From assembly GCA_900542875.1 (NCBI GenBank), contig UQPH01000016.1, positions 1 to 31,803 of the forward strand: a stretch of DNA of 31,803 bases, read 5' to 3'. Source of the DNA: an uncultured Eubacterium sp. Its GTDB lineage: Bacteria; Bacillota; Clostridia; Oscillospirales; Acutalibacteraceae. Every line of letters starts with the position of its first letter. Position 1 is the stretch's first letter. The notes under the pieces were generated by a model. The model was given only the letters and a program-made list of their open reading frames with translations, was not told the origin of the DNA and did no database searches. The position numbers and the translations under genes were made by a program. This document shows positions 16,706 through 24,700 of this stretch, one piece after another.

Positions 16706-17028
16706 TATGAATTTTTATCTACCTTATGGAATTTCTTTAGATTACCCGCCTTTTCGGCACGCTGAGCCAAAACAGCCTCAACGTCCTCGATGGTAATATT
16801 TTCGTTCACCATCATAACGAGCGTATGATAAATAAGGTCGCAGATTTCGCCGACGGTCTCGTCCTTTACACCGTTCTTTGCGGCAATGACCATCTCGGTG
16901 CTCTCCTCGCCGACCTTTTTAAGAATCTTGTCAAGTCCCTGATCAAAGAGATAGCAGGTATAAGAGCCTTCTTCTTTTGCTTCTTTTCGAGCCAAAATAG
17001 TTTCGTAATCGTTTCTTATGTAATCCAT
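16705..17028 (-). CDS. hisE: Phosphoribosyl-ATP pyrophosphatase
   Basis: This 107-residue protein is the stand-alone HisE, with the all-alpha MazG-related fold. The magnesium-binding acidic residues are visible in KVGEESTEMVIAAKN and in GEICDLIYHTLVMM. It hydrolyses PR-ATP to PR-AMP and pyrophosphate, the second step of histidine synthesis. HisE and HisI are separate genes here, unlike the HisIE fusion of enterobacteria. The gene starts 4 bases after hisI and its stop overlaps the recJ start by one base, so histidine genes and recJ are translationally linked. Confidence 0.96.
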   Translation of the reverse strand: MDYIRNDYETILARKEAKEEGSYTCYLFDQGLDKILKKVGEESTEMVIAAKNGVKDETVGEICDLIYHTLVMMVNENITIEDVEAVLAQRAEKAGNLKKFHKVDKNS

Positions 17029-17032
17029 ATAT

Positions 17033-17371
17033 TTAATCCTTTTTATTAAAATCTATGTTATTGAAAAAGCAGGAGTGATTTCCCGTATGGCAGGCGGCTC
17101 CGATTTGCTCAACCTTAATAAGCAGCGTATCGTCGTCGCAATCGCCCTTAATATCCACAATTTTTTGAAGATGACCGGAGGTTGCACCCTTATTCCAAAG
17201 TTCCTGTCGGGAGCGTGACCAAAACCAAGTATATCCGGTATCTAAAGTTTTTTGCATAGACTCCTTATTCATGTAAGCAAGCATCAAAACTTCGCCTGTT
17301 GAAGCCTCCTGAATTACAGCAGGGATAAGTTCTCCCTTTTTGAAATACTTATCGAGTTGAGTCATTTGCAC
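17033..17371 (-). CDS. hisI: Phosphoribosyl-AMP cyclohydrolase
   Basis: The 112-residue protein matches stand-alone HisI. The metal site is visible: D77-C78-D79-x-D81 (GDCDDDTLL) for Mg2+ and Cys78 with C94 and C101 (AACHTGNHSC) for Zn2+, together with the substrate motif WSRSRQELWNKGATSGH (51-67). It opens the purine ring of PR-AMP, the third step of histidine synthesis. It overlaps hisA by 10 bases. In the common order hisF precedes hisI; here hisA does. Confidence 0.97.
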   Translation of the reverse strand: MQMTQLDKYFKKGELIPAVIQEASTGEVLMLAYMNKESMQKTLDTGYTWFWSRSRQELWNKGATSGHLQKIVDIKGDCDDDTLLIKVEQIGAACHTGNHSCFFNNIDFNKKD

Positions 17372-18075
17372 ACCTCCACAGCCTCAGCCAAATTGAGCGT
17401 ACCCTTATAGATACTCTTTCCGCAGATTGCGCCGTAAAGCGAATTATCCCTGAGACTTATTATATCGTCGATATTTGTTACGCCGCCCGATGCGGTTATA
17501 TCGCATGAGACAGCCTCATTAAGAGCACAAAGTTGCTCAAGATTCGGTCCGCTCAACGTACCGTCCTTTGAAATATCGGTATAGATAATGGTTTTAACTC
17601 CCATATCTTCCATTCTTTTTGCAAGTTCGATAAAATTAATATCCGATTTTTCGGTCCAGCCCTCCGTTGCGACAAAGCCGTGCTTTGCATCTATTCCGAC
17701 TGCGACAAAATCGCCGAATTCTTTTACGCTCGTCTTTACCAAGTCCGGATTTTTAAGTGCGACAGAGCCGAGAATGACACGAGCAATGCCGTTATTACGA
17801 TAATAGTCGATATCCTGCATGGTGCGTATTCCGCCGCCCACCTCTACCTTTAGAGGGGTATTTGCGGCAACCTCGGTGAAAACTCTTGCATTCGCCCTTT
17901 TCTTTTGGAGCGAACCGTCAAGATCAACCATATGCACCCATTGTGCGCAGGCTTTAACAAAGCTATCTGCGGTCTCAAGCACATCATCGGCTACCTGCTC
18001 GGCGGTGCTGAAATCGCCCTTAAAAAGTCGAACGGGTTTACCCTTTATAATATCTATTGCCGGAAAAATAATCAT
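17362..18075 (-). CDS. hisA: ProFAR isomerase
   Basis: At 237 residues this is a half-repeated TIM barrel of the HisA/HisF family. PAIDI with D8 as general base, GKPVRLFKGD, the phosphate loop VGGGIRTMQDI (79-89) and T166-D167 in YTDISKDGTLSGPN mark it as HisA, which converts ProFAR to PRFAR (fourth step), rather than HisF. Its start overlaps the hisB stop by one base (TAATG), and hisI overlaps its end. HisF and HisH, which normally flank it and use its product, are not in the window. Confidence 0.96.
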   Translation of the reverse strand: MIIFPAIDIIKGKPVRLFKGDFSTAEQVADDVLETADSFVKACAQWVHMVDLDGSLQKKRANARVFTEVAANTPLKVEVGGGIRTMQDIDYYRNNGIARVILGSVALKNPDLVKTSVKEFGDFVAVGIDAKHGFVATEGWTEKSDINFIELAKRMEDMGVKTIIYTDISKDGTLSGPNLEQLCALNEAVSCDITASGGVTNIDDIISLRDNSLYGAICGKSIYKGTLNLAEAVEVCK

Positions 18076-18653
18076 TAAAGAACTCCTTTTGTGGATAGTA
18101 CGCAGTTATCACCGTTTCTTTGTACCGCAATTTTAAGTGCATGAGCGACAGCCTTAAATATCGCTTCGATTTCGTGGTGAGCATTTACTCCGTATAGAAC
18201 ATTAATATGAAGTGTTATTGCACTGTTTACCGCAAAGGCTCTCCAAAATTCCTCTGTTACGCAAGTCTCGTAATCGCCGCATTTTTCCTGTGCAAAATCG
18301 GCATTAAAAACAAGAAACGGACGGTTTGAAATATCGAGCGAAGCCTGTGCAAGGCTCTCGTCCATAGGGATATAAAAAGTACCGTATCTGTTAATACCGC
18401 TCATATCTCCGAGTGCTTCATTAAATGCCTTTCCGAGCGCAATGCCTGTATCCTCAACCGTATGATGAGTATCAACATCAAGGTCGCCCGTAACCTTTAC
18501 ATTAAGTCCGAAGCCGCCGTGAACGCCGAAAGCTGTGAGCATATGGTCAAAAAAGCCGATACCCGTATCAACCTTAACCTCACCGCCGTCGAGATTCAGT
18601 TCTATTTTAATTTGTGTTTCTTTAGTATTTCTTTCTACAATAGATGTACGCAT
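18075..18653 (-). CDS. hisB: Imidazoleglycerol-phosphate dehydratase
   Basis: The 192-residue protein is the mono-functional HisB without the phosphatase half seen in enterobacteria. Both Mn2+-binding His motifs are present: H63-H64-T-V-E67-D68 and H159-H160-E161-I-E163, plus FFDHM (H37) and H45. It dehydrates imidazole glycerol phosphate to imidazole acetol phosphate in the sixth step. AAGGAA, overlapping the end of hisD, precedes the ATG; hisD ends 10 bases upstream. A histidinol-phosphate phosphatase must be encoded elsewhere. Confidence 0.97.
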   Translation of the reverse strand: MRTSIVERNTKETQIKIELNLDGGEVKVDTGIGFFDHMLTAFGVHGGFGLNVKVTGDLDVDTHHTVEDTGIALGKAFNEALGDMSGINRYGTFYIPMDESLAQASLDISNRPFLVFNADFAQEKCGDYETCVTEEFWRAFAVNSAITLHINVLYGVNAHHEIEAIFKAVAHALKIAVQRNGDNCVLSTKGVL

Positions 18654-18663
18654 AAATTTTTCC

Positions 18664-19947
18664 TTACTTAAATCTTACACTGATTGAATTTGCGTGAGCC
18701 GTCAAGCCCTCGCTCTCGGCAAGAGTAATAATATCGTCCTTTGCCTTGCTGAGTTCCTGCGGAGTGTAATATATGAATGATGACTTCTTTACAAAACTGT
18801 CTACGCCGAGCGGCGAGAAAAATCTTGCCGTGCCCGAAGTCGGAAGAACATGGTTAGGTCCTGCAAAATAATCTCCGAGCGGTTCGGGAGAAAAGTTGCC
18901 GAGGAAAACAGAGCCTGCGTTATCAACCTTTCCGATATATTTAAGAGGCTCGGAAACGCAAAGTTCAAGATGCTCGGGCGCAAGTTCGTTTGCAAAAGAA
19001 ATAGCCTGGTCGAGGCTCTCGCAAACGATGATTTCGCCGTAGTTTTCCAAACTTTCTTCTATTATATTCTGTCTTTCAAGATCTTTAATCTGCTTATCTA
19101 TTTCGTGGAGAGTAGCCCTTGCCAAATCGGCAGAGGTAGTTAGAAGAATAGCAGAAGCGAGTTTATCGTGCTCAGCCTGTGACATAAGGTCTGCGGCGAG
19201 GAAAGACGGGTCAGCCGTCTTATCGGCAACGATTAAAATTTCGCTAGGTCCGGCAACCATATCTATATCTACTATTCCGTAAAGCAATTTCTTTGCGGTT
19301 GCGACAAAAATATTGCCCGGTCCGACAATCTTATCCACCTTTGGGATACGCTCGGTGCCGTAAGCAAGAGCGGCAACAGCCTGCGCTCCGCCGACCATAA
19401 ACACTTTATCTACGCCTGCAACTGCTGCGGCAGCCATAATATTAGGATTAGGGTTTCCGTCCTTTCCGGGAGGAGTCACCATAATAATTTCCTTAACGCC
19501 TGCAATTTTTGCGGGAACGGCATTCATCAAAACAGAGGACGGATAAGCGGCGGTACCGCCCGGTACATAGATACCTACCCTATGGAGTCCTCTTACTCTC
19601 TGACCCATAATTACTCCGTTTTCTTTAGTAGTCATCCATGACTGCTGAGCCTGACGGAGATGAAAATCATATATATTATCCTTTGCTTTAATGATAGCCG
19701 ACTTAAAATCGTCATCTACCATATCAAGATAGGACTGCAATTCTTCTTTTGTAATGACAGTCTTTTTCGGCACGGAGCCGTCAAAACGAACAGTATATTC
19801 TCTTACTGCGTCATCACCGTTTTCTTTTACATTGCGGATAATGGTCGAGACAATATCAACGATTTTTTGGTCTGCCTCGCCTGCACGTTTTTTCAAATTT
19901 TCGATTAAGGCATATTCTGCCTTACCGTTTGCCTTAGTTATTTTCAT
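18664..19947 (-). CDS. hisD: Histidinol dehydrogenase
   Basis: The 427-residue Zn2+ enzyme carries out the last two steps of histidine synthesis, histidinol to histidine with two NAD+. Family motifs are complete: GQRVRGLHRVGIYVPGGTAAYPS (115-137), GPSEILIVAD, the zinc ligands Q257 and H260 in SQAEHD, APEHLEL, GPNHVLPTSGTARF and the C-terminal GLTAHANSI histidine. AGGAGG lies 5 bases before the ATG. It begins 34 bases after hisZG, the largest gap in this operon. Confidence 0.98.
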   Translation of the reverse strand: MKITKANGKAEYALIENLKKRAGEADQKIVDIVSTIIRNVKENGDDAVREYTVRFDGSVPKKTVITKEELQSYLDMVDDDFKSAIIKAKDNIYDFHLRQAQQSWMTTKENGVIMGQRVRGLHRVGIYVPGGTAAYPSSVLMNAVPAKIAGVKEIIMVTPPGKDGNPNPNIMAAAAVAGVDKVFMVGGAQAVAALAYGTERIPKVDKIVGPGNIFVATAKKLLYGIVDIDMVAGPSEILIVADKTADPSFLAADLMSQAEHDKLASAILLTTSADLARATLHEIDKQIKDLERQNIIEESLENYGEIIVCESLDQAISFANELAPEHLELCVSEPLKYIGKVDNAGSVFLGNFSPEPLGDYFAGPNHVLPTSGTARFFSPLGVDSFVKKSSFIYYTPQELSKAKDDIITLAESEGLTAHANSISVRFK

Positions 19948-19981
19948 ATTTCCTCCTGATTATCATAAAACAGCCTATAAA

Positions 19982-21595
19982 TTAAACATGAGAAGCCAGT
20001 TCAAGGTCAGACAAAAATGCTTCTATTTCATTCTTTCTGAGTTTCATAGAAGCCATATTAACAATCACTCTGGCAGAAATCGGGAAGATTTCCTCAACAA
20101 CTTCAAGTCCGTTTTCCTTAAGAGTAGAGCCTGTCTCGACTATATCAACTATTCCGTCGGCAAGGCCGAGAAGCGGAGCAAGTTCAACACTGCCCTCAAT
20201 TTTTATAACATCGACGTCCATACCCTTTGATTCAAAGAATTCTTTTGCAACTTTAGGATATTTTGAAGCGACTGTTTTACGGTTATATCCGCCGAAAAAG
20301 TCCGTACCCTTAGGGCACGCAAGTGCAAATTTGCACCTGCCGATATTCAAATCCATCACCTCATAAAAGGACGAGCCATGCTCAACAATAGTATCCTTAC
20401 CGACAATTCCTATATCGCACACGCCGTGCTCAACATAGGTTATAACGTCGGGTGCTTTAGACAAAACGGTCTCGTACTTATCAACGGGGAGAATGAGTCT
20501 TCTGCCCTTATTCTCGAGTTGAGTCGTATCAAGACCCATAGTCTTAAAGAGTTCAACCGTTTTTTTCTCAAGTCTGCCCTTAGTCAGTGCGATACGAATG
20601 GGGCGTTCTACATTAATTACCTCGTCCTTTGCCTCGCAAACGGCAGAGACTTCAACAGCAAAGCCGATAGCCGGTGCCGGCATACCGAACTCACCCAAAA
20701 GATTATCGTATCTGCCGCCCGAAAGAACAGTTATTCCCGTACCCTCTGCGTAGCCGTGGAAGATAACGCCGGTATAATAATTTGAGCGGTTTACCAAACC
20801 GAGGTCGATAATGATATAATCCTCAAGCCCCGCAGCACAAAGTCGCTCATAAACCTTTTTAAGATATGACAAAGCCTTTGAAGCATCGGAGTCGTTATAT
20901 ATTTTTTCCGCCTCGTCGATTACGGAAGCATCGCCGAAAAGTCTGGGAAGTCTACGAATAATTCTCGTCTGCTCATTATCACCGAGCCTATCGAGCATAT
21001 CGCCCAGAGCGGCATAATTCTTAGCCTCAATCAAATTAATAATATCGGCACGCTCGGTATCGCTTATGTCCATTTTATTAAGAATAGCGTTAAAGAAAGC
21101 GGCATTTCCTATTTCTATCTTAAAGGAATTAAGGTCGCATCTCTTAAGGCTTTCGACAGCCATTTCGATAACCTCGATATCCGCATCCTCACTACCATCT
21201 CCGATAAGTTCCACTCCGCTTTGTGCAACCTCGCTCAATCTGCCTGCAAGAGCCTTAGCCCTTACAAAAACGGACTGATTATAATAAAGCCTTACAGGTA
21301 GCGACGCATTGCTCAAACGGGTTGCAACCATTCTTGCAATAGGCATTGTGTTATCGGGGCGAAGTACAGTTGTTCTGCCCTTTGAGTCCGTCAGTTTGAA
21401 CATCTCCTCAGGCTCTATTCCCGTATTGTCACTCTTAAACACATCGAAAAATTCGATAGCCGGAGTCATAACCTTACGGTAGTCGTTTTCCTTAAAAAGT
21501 CGAGTCAGCACACGCTCAACATTGCGGCGCTTATCGCACTCCTCAAACAAAAAATCTCTGCTGCCCTCGGGTGTAATTTTTGAATATCTTTTCAT
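19982..21595 (-). CDS. hisZG: Fused ATP phosphoribosyltransferase: HisZ regulatory domain + HisG catalytic domain
   Basis: One 537-residue frame joins two proteins that are normally separate. Residues ~1-325 are HisZ, a histidyl-tRNA-synthetase paralogue without the anticodon domain (TPEGSRDFLFEEC; VLRPDNTMPIAR; LSGGRYDNLLGEFG at 291-304). Residues ~332-537 are the short-form HisG (IRIALTKGRLEKK at 333-345; the PRPP loop DIVETGSTLKENG at 484-496). Short HisG needs HisZ for activity and histidine feedback; in known cases they form a hetero-octamer, and the fusion would fix a 1:1 ratio. The enzyme makes PR-ATP from ATP and PRPP, the committed step. The ATG fits the HisZ N-terminus, but no good ribosome site is visible. 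It is the first gene of the his operon, after a promoter overlapping a large dyad. Confidence 0.95.
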   Translation of the reverse strand: MKRYSKITPEGSRDFLFEECDKRRNVERVLTRLFKENDYRKVMTPAIEFFDVFKSDNTGIEPEEMFKLTDSKGRTTVLRPDNTMPIARMVATRLSNASLPVRLYYNQSVFVRAKALAGRLSEVAQSGVELIGDGSEDADIEVIEMAVESLKRCDLNSFKIEIGNAAFFNAILNKMDISDTERADIINLIEAKNYAALGDMLDRLGDNEQTRIIRRLPRLFGDASVIDEAEKIYNDSDASKALSYLKKVYERLCAAGLEDYIIIDLGLVNRSNYYTGVIFHGYAEGTGITVLSGGRYDNLLGEFGMPAPAIGFAVEVSAVCEAKDEVINVERPIRIALTKGRLEKKTVELFKTMGLDTTQLENKGRRLILPVDKYETVLSKAPDVITYVEHGVCDIGIVGKDTIVEHGSSFYEVMDLNIGRCKFALACPKGTDFFGGYNRKTVASKYPKVAKEFFESKGMDVDVIKIEGSVELAPLLGLADGIVDIVETGSTLKENGLEVVEEIFPISARVIVNMASMKLRKNEIEAFLSDLELASHV

Positions 21596-21611
21596 AATTC
21601 TGTCTATACCG

Positions 21612-21629
21612 ATATTTCCGGGGAAATAT
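21612..21629. repeat. 18-bp palindrome in the hisZG leader
   Basis: Arms ATATTTCC and GGAAATAT are separated by two bases, 17 bases upstream of the hisZG start codon and inside its predicted 5' leader. As RNA it would give a 7-bp hairpin with a 4-base loop. Its role is unknown; it lies where a ribosome would approach and no clear Shine-Dalgarno follows it. Confidence 0.5.
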
Positions 21630-21646
21630 TTTCCTTTCGCTGTATC

Positions 21647-21680
21647 ACTTTAGTGCGTTAATATGCTAACACAATAAAGT
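21647..21680. promoter_or_regulatory. 34-bp operator-like dyad at the his promoter
   Basis: Arms of 14 bases (ACTTTAGTGCGTTA at 21647-21660 and the complement ACTTTATTGTGTTA read from 21680 to 21667) match at 12 of 14 positions around a 6-base centre. The dyad covers the -10 and most of the spacer of the predicted his promoter, the typical place for a repressor site. TrpR-family regulators of the YerC/HisR type have been predicted to control his genes in Firmicutes; whether this is such a site is inference. Confidence 0.6.
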
Positions 21681-21691
21681 AACATTGTCAA
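21663..21691 (-). promoter_or_regulatory. Predicted promoter of the his-recJ-rel-hemZ operon
   Basis: On the minus strand a perfect TTGACA (21691-21686) is followed after exactly 17 bases by TAGCAT (21668-21663), which keeps the key T, A and final T of the -10. It gives a leader of about 60 bases before hisZG and is the only clear promoter before the eleven closely packed genes downstream. Confidence 0.65.
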
Positions 21692-21702
21692 TACCGAATC
21701 GG

Positions 21703-24700
21703 TTAAAAGAGTGAAATTTGGGTAGTTTCGGGCAAATCGCCGAGTGCTCCCGCATTTCTGAGTGCGTCTACAACGGATTTACCTACGCCCGGCTCGTTAG
21801 CCAAATCGTCGGAAGCGATAAAGCCGTCGGGGTTTCTCTGAACCGCCTCGGCTATTGACTGCGCCGCCGTTTCGCCTATTCCGTCAATAGCGGAAAACGG
21901 CAGACGAATCTTACCGTCTTCGATTTTATACACACGCCAATCGGATTTATAAAGGTCAACAGGCAAAAACTCGTAGCCTCGTGCAAGCATTTCGATAACA
22001 ATTTGAAGCACGATATACTGCGACTCCTCTTTTGCGGTAGCGTCATTACCTTTAAGCTTAATCTCCTGCATTTTTTTCTTAACCGCTTCTTTGCCCTGAA
22101 CGGCGGCAACTGCGTCGATTGCACCGCCACGAACGGTAAAGAATGCGCTGTAAAATGCAACGGGATAATAAATTTTATACCAAGCAATACGAAGTGCGGC
22201 AATAACGTAAGCCGCCGCATGAGCTTTAGGAAACATATATTTAATCTTATAGCAGGAGTCTATATACCACTGTTCTACGCCGATGGTTTTCATTCCCTCC
22301 TCATAAGGCGGAAGTTCCTTTGGTGCTTTACCCTTACGGGTATATTCCATAATCTTAAAGCAATCCTTTTTCGTCAAAGGTGCTTCTTTGCCCGTTTCAC
22401 GCTCATATTTTTCGAGCTTATGAATAAGGTAGGTCATAATATCGTCACGGCATCCGATAACTTCGGAAATGGTACAAGTGCCGTTTTGGATAAGTTCCTG
22501 AGCGTTGCCGAGCCATACATCGGTACCGTGGGAAAGTCCCGAAATCTGGAGAAGATCGGCAAAGGATTTAGGCTTTGCTTCCATAAGCATTCCGACAACA
22601 AACGGAGTGCCCATTTCAGGAATTGCAAGAGTACCCGTAGGATTATCTATATCCTCAGGAGTAATACCGAGCGGAGCCGTTGAGGTGATGAGTTCATAAA
22701 GTTTAGGGTCGCTCAAATCAACATCCATAACAGGAACGCCGGTTGCGTCTTCAAGATATTTATAAAGAGTGGGATTATCGTGGCCGAGTTCATCAAGTTT
22801 AAGAAGCGTATCGTGAAGCGAGTTCTTAAAGTCGAAGTGGGTGGTATATGTACCCTTCTTTTCATCATTTGACGGGTACTGAATGGGTGTAAAATCCTCT
22901 ACGCTGTATGCGTCGGGAACAACTACCATTCCGCCCGGGTGCTGGCCCGTTGTACGCTTAATACCGGTACAGCCGACGGTAAGTCTGTCTATCTCGGCTC
23001 TTGATGTAATATTGCCGAGTTCTCTCTCGTCAAGATATTTACGCACATAGCCGTATGCTGTTTTATCGGCAACGGTAGCCATTGTACCTGCCTTGAACAC
23101 ATATTCCTTACCGAACAAAGTTTCGGTAAAGCGATGAATTTGACCCTGAACCTCACCCGAAAAGTTAAGGTCAATATCGGGTTCTTTATCGCCGTCAAAG
23201 CCGAGGAACGTCTCGAACGGAATTTCGTGACCGTCACGCTTCATCGGAATCCCGCAATTAGGACAATTCTTCTGCGGTAAATCAAAGCCGGAGCCGTACT
23301 CGCCGTTAAGGAAAAATTCGCTGTGCTTACATTTTTTACAATAATAATGCGGAGCAAGAGGGTTAACCTCGGAAATTCCGCCGAAGTGGGCAGCAAGCGA
23401 AGAACCTACGGAACCTCTCGAGCCTACGAGATAACCTCGTCTTTCACTCTCCTCAACGAGACGCTTTGCGATAACATAAAGCACGCCGTAGCCGTGAGAA
23501 ATTATGGAATTGAGTTCTCTCTCCAATCGAGAGGCAACGTACTCGGGAACAGGGTCGCCGTAAAGTTCCTTAGCGGTGGTCCAGCATTTTTCGGTAAGTT
23601 CATCGTCTGCTCCCTCGATAAACGGCTGATATGTTCCGGGAGGAATAGGGGGAAGATTATCCTGACACATATCGGCAATTTTATTGGGATTATCTATAAC
23701 GAATTCTTTTGCCCTATCCCCTGCCCATGCAAAGTCCTCGAGCATTTCTTCGGTAGTCTTAAAGTAAAGCGGAGCCTGATTGTCGGCATCCGTAAAGCCT
23801 TTTGACGCCATAATAATTGCTCTGAATTTTGCGTCCTTTTCGTCAAGGAAATGCACATCGCCCGTTGCTACAACAAGTTTGCCCTGCTTGTCCGCAATCT
23901 CAACGAGGCGTCTGTTGATATTTGTAAGGTCTTCCTCACTATTGATATTTTCATGCAGTTCCTTAGTTGAACGAATCATAAAGGCGTTGTTTCCGTTAGG
24001 CTGAATTTCTATATAGTCATAAAATTCGGCAAGACGTTCAATTTCCTCTTGACTTTCACCTCTGAGGATAGCCTGAATAAGTTCGCCCTGTTCGCAGGCA
24101 GAACCGACTAAAATATCCTCTCTCTTTTGTGCCAGAAGAGATTTCGGAATAAGCGGTCTGCTCTTAAATGTTTTCACATTACTGTGGCTGATTAATTCAT
24201 AAAGATTTTTCCTGCCTCTATGAACAATGCCGTCCTCGGGCTCGTCCATAACGGGTCGCCAATTTTCGTCCAGCCTGAGCGGCATGGAGTTATCCGCTTT
24301 AACAAGCAAAATAATATGATGGCGGCGAAAATCCTTATTTTTCATATTCATAAAATCGGGATAAAGAGCATCGTCAACAAGATAACCCTCCATACCCAAA
24401 ATCAACTTAATACCGTTCGCTTTAGCGGCGGCATAAGCCTCGGGAAGTGCCTGAACAACGCCGTGGTCGGTAACAGCGATTGCCTTATGCCCCCACTCTG
24501 CCGCTCTTTGAACAAGTTTTTTAGGCGGAGTGATACCGTCCATATCGGAAAAAGAGGTATGAAGATGAAGTTCAACTCTTTTTTCGGGTGCGTTATCGGT
24601 CTTTTTAATTTTCTTTACAGCCTCGATATTATTAGGTCTGATAAGATACTCGCCCGAGAACTGGTCATACTGATAAATACCGTTTATAATAACCGTTCCT

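Noticed and set aside
19982..21595. Calling the hisZG frame histidyl-tRNA synthetase (hisS)
   Set aside because: hisS is expected near rel-dtd-hemZ, but this frame lacks the anticodon-binding domain and continues into a complete HisG with its PRPP loop.
21596..21702. Possible His T-box leader before hisZG
   Set aside because: The gap is only 107 bases, a promoter fits within it, and no T-box bulge or TGGNACCGCG-like sequence is present.
22003..22683. Plus-strand open frame of 226 codons
   Set aside because: It is antisense to the conserved C-terminal polymerase region of polC and has no supporting signal.
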